In this document: positions 18,014 through 26,321 of the stretch, in pieces
Numbering within the stretch: position 1 is the stretch's first letter
How the letters are laid out: each line of letters starts with the position of its first letter
Assembly (NCBI GenBank): GCA_004173475.1
Contig: SEBU01000002.1
Location: forward strand, 496,001 to 560,000
DNA from: Gammaproteobacteria bacterium
GTDB lineage: Bacteria > Pseudomonadota > Gammaproteobacteria > Pseudomonadales > Cellvibrionaceae
Direction: 5' to 3'
DNA length: 64,000 nucleotides
The notes under the pieces: model-generated
Database searches by the model: none
Seen by the model: the letters and a program-made list of their open reading frames with translations, nothing else
Told to the model about the DNA's origin: nothing
Position numbers and translations under genes: made by a program

Positions 18014-18100
18014 TGGTGCCCGAGGCCGGACTTGAACCGGCACGCCCCAAAGAGCGACAGATTTTAAATCTGTTGTGTCTACCGATTTCACCACTCGGGC
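18014..18100 (-). tRNA. tRNA-Leu (anticodon UAA)
   Basis: 87 nt including encoded CCA. Acceptor stem GCCCGAG / CTCGGGC with discriminator A. Anticodon arm ACAGA-TTTAAAA-TCTGT gives UAA. A long variable arm fits a class II tRNA. Its 3' end faces the island remnant (coordinates below 18014), consistent with use as an integration target. Confidence 0.95.
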
Positions 18101-18132
18101 AGAGTGCTTTTACTTAGTCAGTAAAAGAATTG

Positions 18133-18206
18133 TGGAGGCGCGATCCGGAGTCGAACCGGACTAGCTGGATTTGCAATCCAGAGCATAACCGCTTTGCTAT
18201 CACGCC
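18133..18206 (-). tRNA. tRNA-Cys (anticodon GCA)
   Basis: 74 nt including encoded CCA. Acceptor stem GGCGTGA / TCGCGCC with the U discriminator typical of tRNA-Cys. Anticodon loop TTGCAAA gives GCA. It lies between pgsA and tRNA-Leu in the order of the E. coli pgsA-glyW-cysT-leuZ cluster, but no tRNA-Gly is visible in the 115 bp before pgsA. Confidence 0.95.
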
Positions 18207-18321
18207 TTTTTCGGAGGCCGCAATTTTAGCGGAGTCATTTTCAAAATCCTAGTGTTTTCTGATAGTTATAAGCTTTTTTTTGAGATGCCCGGCGCTTGAG
18301 CGGGTAAAATCGGCAATACGC

Positions 18322-18882
18322 TTACTTTTTAGTCGAGCCAATCGAAAAGAAGGGGTATGCGGCGCGTAGATAGATCACCATAGACCACAAGGTGAGTGCA
18401 GCAGCACCTGCCAGTGCAAGATAACCAATCTCCATCAAATACCATTCCTGACGATCCATTAGCAGTAACAAGATTGAAATCATTTGCAATGTCGTTTTTA
18501 TTTTTCCTATAAATGACACCGCAACACTTGCGCGCTGGCCTAGCTCGGCCATCCATTCGCGCAATGCAGAAATCACAATTTCCCGACCCACAATAATTGC
18601 GGCAGCAGCAACAAACCAGGCTGAATCATGATGAATGGAAACTAATAGCAGCAACGAAATTGCGACCATTAATTTATCGGCGACGGGATCAAGGAATGCA
18701 CCAAACGCGGTACTTTGGTTATATTTACGCGCGACATACCCATCGAGCCAATCCGTAACAGCGGCCACAGCAAAAATCACTGCGCAACTGAGATGCGCCC
18801 ACCAAAACGGTAAATAAAATATGACTACAAACAACGGAATCAAAATGATTCGTAAAAGTGTTAGCTGATTAGCAAAAGTCAT
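18322..18882 (-). CDS. pgsA: CDP-diacylglycerol-glycerol-3-phosphate 3-phosphatidyltransferase
   Basis: 186 aa inner-membrane enzyme making phosphatidylglycerol phosphate, the committed step to PG and cardiolipin. The CDP-alcohol phosphotransferase signature DG-x2-AR-x8-G-x3-D-x3-D is complete (Asp47, Gly48, Ala51, Arg52, Gly61, Asp65, Asp69). Hydrophobic helices flank it on both sides. It lies 80 bp downstream of uvrC in the classic gacA-uvrC-pgsA-tRNA arrangement of gammaproteobacteria. The length is normal for the family. Confidence 0.96.
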   Translation of the reverse strand: MTFANQLTLLRIILIPLFVVIFYLPFWWAHLSCAVIFAVAAVTDWLDGYVARKYNQSTAFGAFLDPVADKLMVAISLLLLVSIHHDSAWFVAAAAIIVGREIVISALREWMAELGQRASVAVSFIGKIKTTLQMISILLLLMDRQEWYLMEIGYLALAGAAALTLWSMVIYLRAAYPFFSIGSTKK

Positions 18883-18962
18883 AACCAGAATGTCTCACCA
18901 GGGACCAGAAGCAGATCAGCGTGGGCCGACCATGGAATATGTGGGCGATAATACACTATCAA

Positions 18963-20804
18963 TTAATCATTATGGAAAAATGCATAAATTTCTTCCGCAA
19001 TGTGCTGGTTGATTCCATTCACCCGCATTAAATCATTGACGCCCGCTTTTTGTATTTCCTGTATCCCACCAAAATGACGCAACAATTCCCGCCTGCGCAC
19101 TGCACCGACCCCTGGAATATCTTCCAGCATTGACGTTTTACGTTTTTTATCGCGGCGCTGTTTATGCCCGGTAATAGCAAATCTATGAGCTTCGTCGCGA
19201 ATATGTTGGATTAAATGTAATGCGGGCGAGTCGTTATTGAGCACAATCTCCGTGTCGGTTTGTGCATTATAAAGTGTTTCAAACCCAGCCTTTCGTGTTG
19301 AACCCTTGGCAACGCCAATCATCAGAACATCATCAATACCTAGCTCTCCCAACACCGACACAGCCGTCGATAATTGCCCTTTTCCGCCGTCGATAAGCAA
19401 AATATCTGGCATTTTCCCCTCGCCTTTTTTAAGCCGAGTGTAGCGGCGCTCTAATGCTTGCTGCATCGCAGCGTAGTCATCGCCAGGTGTAATGCCTTCG
19501 ATATTAAACCGCCTATAGTCTGATTTCAGCGGGCCATTGATATCAAAGACAACGCAGGATGCAACCGTTAATTCTCCACTGCTATGACTAATATCAAAAC
19601 ATTCCATTCGTTGCGGCGTTTCCTCATGACCAAGTGCATCTTGCAGCGCAATAAAACGATCGAGAGAATTTTGTTTGGTATTCAGATGCGCGATTAAATT
19701 TTGTTCCGCCGCATTAACCGCCATTTGCAACCACTGCGCGCGGTGACTGCGAACATTATGAGAGAAGTTAACTTGCCTACCTATAGATTGTTGCAAGGCA
19801 GATGCTAAAACATCGAGCTCTTCCAACTGATAATTGGTAATAATTTCTCGCGGAATATCCCGTCCTACGCTCGCAAGATAAAATTGCTCAACAAATTGCG
19901 TTAGCATATCTGCAGGAGTTTCAGCGATCCCGGCGTTAGGAAAAAAACTTCGACTACCAAGAATTCGACCGCGACGTACAAATAAAATATGTACGCAAAC
20001 CGCATTAGGCCGCATTACCATTGCAATCACATCAATATCGCCATTGCCCTCTTCGATCACTTGTTGCGACTGAATACTACGTAAAAAAGTAATTTGATCG
20101 CGAAACTGCGCAGCCTTTTCAAATTGCAGATCTTTTGCGGCTTGATCCATTTGATCTGCCAACTCTGTCATAAGCTCTTGGTTGTTTCCCGTTAAAAACA
20201 TTCGCGTATGACGTAAGTCATTCGCGTAATCGTCTTTATCGATGAACTCAACACAAGGCGCGGTGCAGCGTTTAATTTGATATTGCAAGCAAGGGCGTGA
20301 GCGATTATTAAATACGCTATCTTCACATTGCCGCACGCGAAAAGTTTTTTGCAAAAATTGTAAACTTTCGCGCACGGCGCCAGCATTAGGAAAAGGTCCG
20401 TAATAATCGCCGGGTTTCTTTTTCGCACCACGATGCAAACTGATACGAGGGTAAGGTTCGCCACTCGATACAAAAATGTATGGGTAGGATTTATCGTCGC
20501 GCAACGAAATATTGTATGGCGGACGATTAGATTTAATTAAATTCTGTTCAAGAATTAACGCTTCCGCTTCGCTCGCCGTTATCGTCACTTCGATACGATG
20601 AATACGTGCAACCAACGCTGCCGTTTTTACCGACAACCCTGTTTTACGAAAATAGCTTGATAAACGTGACTTTAAATTTTTCGCTTTTCCAACATATAAA
20701 ATATTGCCATCGGCGCCAAACATTTGATAAATGCCGGGCTGCTGTGAGGCATCTGCTAAAAAGCGAACGTAATCAAAATGAGGAGAGAGAGATTTTTCAG
20801 GCAT
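18963..20804 (-). CDS. uvrC: UvrABC excinuclease subunit C
   Basis: 613 aa from the ATG at 20804. A TTG at 20837 would add 11 residues but lies inside the gacA terminator hairpin. UvrC makes the 3' and 5' incisions around bulky DNA lesions. An N-terminal GIY-YIG nuclease (PGIYQMFG...ILYVGKAKNLKSRL) leads. A UVR/UvrB-binding helix pair follows near 205 (LQFEKAAQFRDQ), then the RNase H-like endonuclease half with FDISHSSG and LLIDGGKGQL. A tandem helix-hairpin-helix closes it (DIPGVGAVRRRELL). Length is close to E. coli UvrC (610). Confidence 0.97.
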   Translation of the reverse strand: MPEKSLSPHFDYVRFLADASQQPGIYQMFGADGNILYVGKAKNLKSRLSSYFRKTGLSVKTAALVARIHRIEVTITASEAEALILEQNLIKSNRPPYNISLRDDKSYPYIFVSSGEPYPRISLHRGAKKKPGDYYGPFPNAGAVRESLQFLQKTFRVRQCEDSVFNNRSRPCLQYQIKRCTAPCVEFIDKDDYANDLRHTRMFLTGNNQELMTELADQMDQAAKDLQFEKAAQFRDQITFLRSIQSQQVIEEGNGDIDVIAMVMRPNAVCVHILFVRRGRILGSRSFFPNAGIAETPADMLTQFVEQFYLASVGRDIPREIITNYQLEELDVLASALQQSIGRQVNFSHNVRSHRAQWLQMAVNAAEQNLIAHLNTKQNSLDRFIALQDALGHEETPQRMECFDISHSSGELTVASCVVFDINGPLKSDYRRFNIEGITPGDDYAAMQQALERRYTRLKKGEGKMPDILLIDGGKGQLSTAVSVLGELGIDDVLMIGVAKGSTRKAGFETLYNAQTDTEIVLNNDSPALHLIQHIRDEAHRFAITGHKQRRDKKRKTSMLEDIPGVGAVRRRELLRHFGGIQEIQKAGVNDLMRVNGINQHIAEEIYAFFHND

Positions 20805-20822
20805 GCCAGTCAGGAATTCAAT

Positions 20823-20851
20823 AAAATGCAGCGACAATTGCGCTGCATTTT
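20823..20851 (-). terminator. Hairpin between gacA and uvrC
   Basis: Perfect 11-bp stem (AAAATGCAGCG / CGCTGCATTTT) with a 7-nt loop, starting 11 bp beyond the gacA stop. On the minus strand it ends in TTTT, so it can act as a terminator or attenuator that lowers uvrC expression relative to gacA. Confidence 0.7.
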
Positions 20852-20861
20852 ACCCTAAAAA

Positions 20862-21527
20862 CTATACAACCGCTTCTGGATCGAGCAAGTTATGCTTAAC
20901 AGCAAGTAGGGTTAATTCGACGTCACTGTTGATATCGAGTTTTTCAAAAATGCGGTAGCGGTAGCTATTCACTGTTTTAGGGCTAACACAAAAGGTGTTC
21001 GCAATATCATTTACCTTTTGGCCGTTAGCGATCAGCATGGCTGTTTGCAGCTCACGTTGGGATAATTTTTCAAAAGGAGTTTCTTGATTGCTGGCACCAG
21101 AAAAGTTTTTAAGCGCCAATTGTTGAGCAATACTGTTGCTCATATATAGATCACCGCGGATAACTTTATCGATCGCGTTAGTGATCTCTGAAAATTCGGC
21201 GCCTTTTGTAACATAACCTACCGCACCCGCTTGCATTAAACGCGTTGGATAAAGATCATCATCACACGCCGTCACCGCAATAATTTTTATACTCGGATTT
21301 ACTACAAGTAGCTTTTTAGTCGCTTCCAAACCGCCCATACCAGGCATTTTGACATCCATAAGTACAACGTCAGGCAAAAGCGTGCGCGCTTTGGTCACAG
21401 CTTCTTCACCGCTTTTGGCATCTCCTACCACTTGGTAGCCTTTTATATCGGCTAACATGCGCACGATTCCCATACGCACCAAGTCGTGATCGTCGACAAC
21501 GAGTATCTTAGTCAAACCAGCCCCCAT
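20862..21527 (-). CDS. gacA: Response regulator GacA/UvrY, LuxR-type
   Basis: 221 aa. The N-terminal receiver has the acidic pair in VDDHD (11-15) and phospho-acceptor Asp58 in LMDVKMPG; Lys in YVTKG completes the site. The C-terminal LuxR helix-turn-helix spans about 155-198 (LSQREL...VSPKTVNSYRYRIFEKL). In gammaproteobacteria this regulator, phosphorylated by GacS/BarA, drives the small RNAs that titrate CsrA/RsmA. Its place directly before uvrC confirms orthology. It starts at ATG 21527, which adds a few residues before KILVV compared with Pseudomonas GacA; a TTG at Leu5 is an alternative. Confidence 0.95.
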   Translation of the reverse strand: MGAGLTKILVVDDHDLVRMGIVRMLADIKGYQVVGDAKSGEEAVTKARTLLPDVVLMDVKMPGMGGLEATKKLLVVNPSIKIIAVTACDDDLYPTRLMQAGAVGYVTKGAEFSEITNAIDKVIRGDLYMSNSIAQQLALKNFSGASNQETPFEKLSQRELQTAMLIANGQKVNDIANTFCVSPKTVNSYRYRIFEKLDINSDVELTLLAVKHNLLDPEAVV

Positions 21528-21706
21528 GCCATTGCGGCAAGTGTTATTTTTACTAAATGGACGCTAAGGCGTATTTTCATGATTTTAATCAAAAGCACAG
21601 CACAGTACCACAAATTGATTGCCATCTCGGCTACCTAAAGTGTAGCTCCATTTAGAGAACACTGCCAAACCATTAAGGCCTACAATTTTCAATCAGCTTT
21701 ATTTCT

Positions 21707-22726
21707 CTAAGGATAATTCCTGGGCTCTTGTTCCAGCTCTACGCCGAACATCTCCAGCACTGAGTTTTTTATAGCACTCGCCAACTCCAGTACCTTTCCT
21801 GCATTTAACCGCGACGGGTTAGTTAGCACTAATGCTTGTTCCGAATGAACTGCAGCACCCTGACTGACGCCTCGCCACCCTGCTCGGTCTATTAACCATG
21901 CTGCTGCCAATTTCACATGATGCGAATCGATTGGAAAATAAACCACATCAGAAAATACACTTTGGATTTCATGAAGTTGAGTGGTTGGAATAACAGGATT
22001 TTTAAAAAAACTGCCCACATTGGGTATAATTTTGGGATCAGGTAATTTATTACGGCGGACTTCACAAACAATCTGCGCAACTAGCTCAGGCGTTATTTCT
22101 TCAGGAGCATAAACACTCAATACTTTTTGCAACGCCGGGTATCCAAGTTTTAACGACGGAACTTTCGTCAACCTAAAAATTACGGAAGTAATAATAAATT
22201 CATCTTTAAATTGGTTTTTAAATACGCTATCTCGATACCCGAATTGGCAGGCTTCAGGGGTGAAAGTAATAGTAAGTCCCGTCTTAATATTCAGTGCGCT
22301 TAATTCTTCAAAAACGTCTTTCAACTCTACGCCATAAGCTCCAATATTTTGTATAGGCGCTGCACCCACATTCCCTGGTATGAGGGACAAATTCTCTAAC
22401 CCCCAAAATTTTTGATCGAGACAATAATCAACAAATTCGCTCCAATTTTCACCTGCAGCAGCTTTTACATAAAAGTGTTGTTCGTCTTCGCGCACCAACT
22501 CCTTTCCTAAAAATTGGAGATGAATTACCAAACCCGGAAAATCATCGTACAAAACTATATTGCTACCGCCGCCCAAAACCAGCAGGGGTAAAGTCCGCTC
22601 CTTCGCAAACTTAATCGCATCAATAAGTTCTTCATTATTTTTTACGGAAACAAAAAAATTGGCACAAACAGGTGATGCAAGTGTATTGTAATTTTGTAAA
22701 TTAAAATGTGGCAAATAAAGTGGCAA
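21707..22726 (-). CDS. murB: UDP-N-acetylenolpyruvoylglucosamine reductase
   Basis: 339 aa, type I MurB. It reduces enolpyruvyl-UDP-GlcNAc to UDP-MurNAc with NADPH and FAD in cytosolic peptidoglycan synthesis. Seen: the FAD-binding GGGSNIVL loop, the conserved GAYGVELKD and YRDSVFK segments (the latter with the FAD/substrate Arg), and NVGSFFKNP with the catalytic Ser. The start is TTG, supported by AGGTGA just upstream and by family alignment of the N-terminus. The neighbour order kdsB-ptp-murB is that of Pseudomonas. Confidence 0.96.
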   Translation of the reverse strand: MPLYLPHFNLQNYNTLASPVCANFFVSVKNNEELIDAIKFAKERTLPLLVLGGGSNIVLYDDFPGLVIHLQFLGKELVREDEQHFYVKAAAGENWSEFVDYCLDQKFWGLENLSLIPGNVGAAPIQNIGAYGVELKDVFEELSALNIKTGLTITFTPEACQFGYRDSVFKNQFKDEFIITSVIFRLTKVPSLKLGYPALQKVLSVYAPEEITPELVAQIVCEVRRNKLPDPKIIPNVGSFFKNPVIPTTQLHEIQSVFSDVVYFPIDSHHVKLAAAWLIDRAGWRGVSQGAAVHSEQALVLTNPSRLNAGKVLELASAIKNSVLEMFGVELEQEPRNYP

Positions 22727-22758
22727 AGCTTCACCTGATCGATTGAATAAAATAAGAA

Positions 22759-23235
22759 TTAAAAATGTCGCTTTTCAATAGCGAGCAATAAACCGGCTGC
22801 AGCATCCTCGACTAGATCCAAAACGAGTTCAAATCCATCCGAGTTGCCGTGATAAGGATCAGGCACGTGACGATAACGTTTGTCGGTAGCAAAATCCAAA
22901 AACAAACCTAAATGACCTTCGTACTCTGCAGGTTTGCTACGCGCTAAGTCAGCGAGATTGCTATCATCCATCGCAAGAATATAATCAAACTCGTGAAAAT
23001 CTTAAGCCTTAATCGCGCGCGCACGAAGTACAGACAAATCTATATTTCGTTTTTTAGCGGCGGCAACTGTACGAGAGTCTGGCGCTCGGCCACTATGCCA
23101 ATGTGCCGTCCCGGCCGAATCAATATGTATTTGCTGATCCAATGCGGCCTGATTCACCAAATGTCGGAACACACCTTCTGCTGTCGGCGATCGACAAATA
23201 TTACCTAAACAAACGAACAATACCTTCACAAACAT
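22759..23235 (-). pseudogene. Low-molecular-weight protein tyrosine phosphatase with in-frame stop
   Basis: The first 77 codons encode LFVCLGNICRSPTAEGVF, the complete P-loop C-x5-R-S, through to RARAIKA. Then comes TAA at 23002-23004. The same frame continues without a shift (DFHEFDYILAMDDSN...) to the general-acid loop DPYHG and a normal C-terminus at 22759. Without the stop the protein would be about 158 aa, the usual length. A single C-to-T change (CAA to TAA) explains it. All other hallmarks are intact, so inactivation is recent or a sequence error. Lies 2 bp after kdsB and 32 bp before murB. Confidence 0.85.
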
Positions 23236-23237
23236 TC

Positions 23238-23999
23238 TTATTTTTCCAGCAATAATTTTACACGTTGTAAGTCGTCTTCAGTATCAACGCCACCTGGAAC
23301 AGGTACCAAGGCTTCGGCGATATGAATTACCTGCCCATTCCATATCACACGCAATTGCTCAAGTGATTCTATTTTTTCAAGCGGCGCTGGTGCCCATGTA
23401 ACAAATTTATGCAACAAACCAACGCGATAGGCATAGATACCTATATGGCGTTGTGCAATGAAATTTGCTGGTAAGTCAGTAATATCTGCAGCGGCAAAAT
23501 GATCCCGCGCCCAGGGAATAGGTGCACGCGAAAAATATAATGCTCGCCCATTAACGTCGCTTACAACTTTCACAATGTTTGGGTTACGAAAATCCGACAA
23601 ACTATGAATAGGTTCACTCAAGGTTGCCATACTTGCATCTGCCATAGATGCTAGATTTTGTGCGACCTGATTAATAACCGCTGCAGGAATTAAAGGTTCA
23701 TCACCTTGAACATTTACCACAATTTCATCATTACCAAGACCAAGTTTTTTTACAACTTCGTGTAGACGATCTGTACCAGACGTGTGGTCAACAGATGTCA
23801 TACACACCTCGGCACCGAACTTTTTTGCGACTATTTCTATACGTTCATCATCAGTTGCAATAATGACCTTAGCCGCCAAACTCTCACGAGCTCGCTCGTA
23901 AACGTGTTGGATCATGGGCTTACCTGCGATTTCTTTAAGCGGTTTCGCGGGTAAACGTGTGGATGCATAGCGCGCTGGAATCACAACGGTAAAATTCAT
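23238..23999 (-). CDS. kdsB: 3-deoxy-manno-octulosonate cytidylyltransferase (CMP-KDO synthetase)
   Basis: 253 aa. Activates KDO with CTP for lipopolysaccharide inner-core assembly. The nucleotide-binding N-terminus [14 protein letters not shown] (8-21) is diagnostic. NVQGDEPLI carries the metal-binding Asp, and HIGIYAYR and GVDTEDDL are further family signatures. It lies upstream of the phosphatase and murB, and 58 bp downstream of lpxK. The small Trm112-like gene that separates kdsB from lpxK in Pseudomonas and E. coli is absent here. Confidence 0.97.
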   Translation of the reverse strand: MNFTVVIPARYASTRLPAKPLKEIAGKPMIQHVYERARESLAAKVIIATDDERIEIVAKKFGAEVCMTSVDHTSGTDRLHEVVKKLGLGNDEIVVNVQGDEPLIPAAVINQVAQNLASMADASMATLSEPIHSLSDFRNPNIVKVVSDVNGRALYFSRAPIPWARDHFAAADITDLPANFIAQRHIGIYAYRVGLLHKFVTWAPAPLEKIESLEQLRVIWNGQVIHIAEALVPVPGGVDTEDDLQRVKLLLEK

Positions 24000-24057
24000 T
24001 TTCGCCCTTTCACTTTGTAAGGTGCCAAGAGATTACATTTAATGTTAAAAACTTAAT

Positions 24058-25071
24058 TCAATTTTTTGAATCAAGCTTATGCTGAAAGTCAGACCAAAAG
24101 TGACCGCTCAGGTGTGCGTCCACAACTAACGAATACCATTCTGATTTGGGAAACTCACCACACTTCACGGCATCTTTTTCGGTCATTACCACAGTGTCGT
24201 GGTGATAATTTTCAAAATCTATTTCAGAAAACTGATAGTGATCAGGAAAATGATGTGCATAATAATTTAGTGAAAGATCGTCCAGAGTTTTGAAGAAACG
24301 TTCCGGATTTCCAATACCAGCCACCGCATGAATTGGCGTTTTGAAAAACACATCATTTAAGGGCATCAGTTTCCGCGATGCGATGTGCATCCAGGCTTTG
24401 GGTTGAATTTTCATTGCGTGGACGGGATGAAACTCAGATAAAGATTCGTGGTTAATAAGATTGTTAACCACAACTAAATCCACCGACTTCAATCGCGAGC
24501 ATGGTTCGCGCAACGGTCCGACTGGTAATAATTGTTGATTACCAAATAGCCGCTTGCCATCAACAACGGCAATTTCCATTGCTCGACCTAGTTGATAATG
24601 TTGCAAACCATCATCGCTAAGAATATGTGTGCAACCCTCCTGAACCAAAGCTAGGGCCGCAGCAACGCGATCCGGTGCAACACAAACAGGACATTGCGCT
24701 GCGCGATAAATCAGTAAAGGTTCATCGCCGGATTCTGATGCCTTTGTTTTTTCGTTCAATAAGTAAGGATATTGCTCAACTTTTCCACCGTAACCGCGGC
24801 TTACCACCCCAGGTTTATGGCCCTGCGACTGAAGATATTTCGCCATTGCTATAAGCAACGGAGTCTTTCCGGTACCACCAACAGAAATATTCCCGACAAT
24901 AATGACCGGCACTGATATTTTTTTTTGGAAGAAACGAGTTAATACAAATTTTCGAGCAGAACTGATAATGGCAAATAACCAGCTCAACGGCAGGAGACAG
25001 TAAATCCATCGGGAGTCACCGTACCATGCGCGCAACCATATATTGTGAGATTTTTTCACAAAGATACTCAA
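24058..25071 (-). CDS. lpxK: Tetraacyldisaccharide 4'-kinase
   Basis: 337 aa. Phosphorylates the 4' position of the lipid A precursor at the inner-membrane face. An N-terminal hydrophobic helix (about 22-38) precedes the Walker A motif GGTGKT (65-70). SRGYGG and ILSDDGLQHY are the other family signatures. The frame opens at TTG 25071, about 20 bp after exbD. No strong Shine-Dalgarno sequence is seen, and a GTG four codons later is an alternative. Follows exbB-exbD as in Pseudomonas, within one envelope operon. Confidence 0.95.
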   Translation of the reverse strand: MSIFVKKSHNIWLRAWYGDSRWIYCLLPLSWLFAIISSARKFVLTRFFQKKISVPVIIVGNISVGGTGKTPLLIAMAKYLQSQGHKPGVVSRGYGGKVEQYPYLLNEKTKASESGDEPLLIYRAAQCPVCVAPDRVAAALALVQEGCTHILSDDGLQHYQLGRAMEIAVVDGKRLFGNQQLLPVGPLREPCSRLKSVDLVVVNNLINHESLSEFHPVHAMKIQPKAWMHIASRKLMPLNDVFFKTPIHAVAGIGNPERFFKTLDDLSLNYYAHHFPDHYQFSEIDFENYHHDTVVMTEKDAVKCGEFPKSEWYSLVVDAHLSGHFWSDFQHKLDSKN

Positions 25072-25092
25072 CGGAATGACGCTGCGAAAAAA

Positions 25093-25527
25093 TTATTTCT
25101 TCTTTTTTTCTACAGTTTCAGGTTGACGAGAAGTAATGCTAATTTTCACGAAGCCTAACTGACCAGCAACATCCATAGCAGTTACCACGTACTGATGCGG
25201 AGTCTTGGCATCTGCGGTCAATAGCAAAGGTAGATCTGTTTTACCTTCTGACACTTTCAATATAGCGGATTTTAACGTATCAATTTCGTTGTTAACAAGG
25301 CTGCGACCGTTTACAGAAAAAGTGCCTTGCTCGTTAATGACTATTTCAATTTGCTGTTGGGTTTCGGTAGATGGCGTGCCGTTCGCCTCTGGTAACTCTA
25401 CACCAAGATGCGACTCTTTGGTGAACGTGCTTGATAGCATGAAAAAAATCAACAAAAAAAACATCACGTCTATGAGTGATATTAAATTCATCGGCTCTAA
25501 ATCACGTGATTGTCGACGAAATTTCAT
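25093..25527 (-). CDS. exbD: Biopolymer transport protein ExbD/TolR family
   Basis: 144 aa. Short cytoplasmic N-terminus, one membrane helix (about 16-36) with Asp20 in LISLIDVMFFLL equivalent to the essential proton-channel Asp of ExbD, then a periplasmic domain. It ends in a Lys tail. It partners ExbB as the proton-driven motor for TonB- or Tol-type energy transfer. Only 3 bp separate it from exbB. No tonB gene is adjacent, so which system it powers is uncertain. In this position, before lpxK, it is the lipid-A-linked exbBD copy known from Pseudomonas. Confidence 0.93.
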   Translation of the reverse strand: MKFRRQSRDLEPMNLISLIDVMFFLLIFFMLSSTFTKESHLGVELPEANGTPSTETQQQIEIVINEQGTFSVNGRSLVNNEIDTLKSAILKVSEGKTDLPLLLTADAKTPHQYVVTAMDVAGQLGFVKISITSRQPETVEKKKK

Positions 25528-25530
25528 GGC

Positions 25531-26157
25531 TTATACCAACTTGACGTCGACACTACGATCTGTATGCAGCGCATCGATTAATTTGACCGACTCTTCTTCC
25601 ATAATAACGACGAGGCTGTCGATTTTGCGCAAAAAATAACGATGCAATATAGTGGCTGGAATCGCGACAATTAATCCACCTGCTGTGGCGATTAACGCAA
25701 CTGCAATACCGCCTGCAAGCACACCCGCGTTACCAGAACCTTTCAACATAATGGCATTAAAGGTTTCGATCATGCCGAACACGCTACCCAGAAGACCTAA
25801 AAGAGGCGCCACGTTAGCAATAATCCCCAACGCACTGATATAACGTTCCAGATCATGAATTACCTGGTTAGCCGCATCCTGAATTGAATCTTTCATAACC
25901 TCTCGACCATGGCGAGAGTTGCTTAAACCAGCAGCAAGAATTTTACCAAGCGGAGACGACTGCTTCAGTTCTCGTAACTTAGCGGCGTCTACTTGATTAC
26001 TTTTAATCCAACTCCAGACCTGCGCAAGCAAAGTCCGCGGCGCAACCTTGTTCGGATTCAACGTCCAAAAACGTTCAACACTGATGCCAATAACCACTAT
26101 GGAACACAGGATAATTGGAATCATCATTATGCCGCCAGACACGATAATTTCGAACAC
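25531..26157 (-). CDS. exbB: Biopolymer transport protein ExbB/MotA-TolQ-ExbB family
   Basis: 208 aa from a GTG start (VFEIIVSGG...) with AGAGGAGT just upstream. A longer in-frame ATG at 26277 gives a non-homologous N-terminus and is rejected. Three membrane helices: about 5-25, then the paired helices around ALGIIANVAPLLGLLGSVFGMI and the Gly/Ala-rich LAGGIAVALIATAGGL. The conserved TolQ/ExbB Thr/Gly pore residues lie in the last two. It forms the pentameric stator around ExbD. Confidence 0.93.
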   Translation of the reverse strand: MFEIIVSGGIMMIPIILCSIVVIGISVERFWTLNPNKVAPRTLLAQVWSWIKSNQVDAAKLRELKQSSPLGKILAAGLSNSRHGREVMKDSIQDAANQVIHDLERYISALGIIANVAPLLGLLGSVFGMIETFNAIMLKGSGNAGVLAGGIAVALIATAGGLIVAIPATILHRYFLRKIDSLVVIMEEESVKLIDALHTDRSVDVKLV

Positions 26158-26321
26158 CGGAAAACTCCTCTCACTAAAATCGAACTTATTATTCGGGTAT
26201 TTATTAGCCAATAAAAAATTGCATAAACTGCGACGTACATTACCACAAGACGTGTAGAAAACCATGGCAGCCGTCAATTTTTATGGAACTGCAATCTATT
26301 CTAGTCCATTAAAACCATTGT

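Noticed and set aside
16374-18100. attL/attR direct repeats of the tRNA-Leu 3' end
   Set aside because: I looked for a second copy of the tRNA 3' sequence left of the island remnant and did not see one.
20805-20837. Upstream TTG extension of uvrC
   Set aside because: The extra codons lie inside the gacA terminator hairpin and do not match UvrC N-termini.
23002-23004. Recoding of the phosphatase TAA (readthrough or selenocysteine)
   Set aside because: Selenocysteine uses TGA and no recoding structure is evident; a nonsense mutation or sequence error is simpler.
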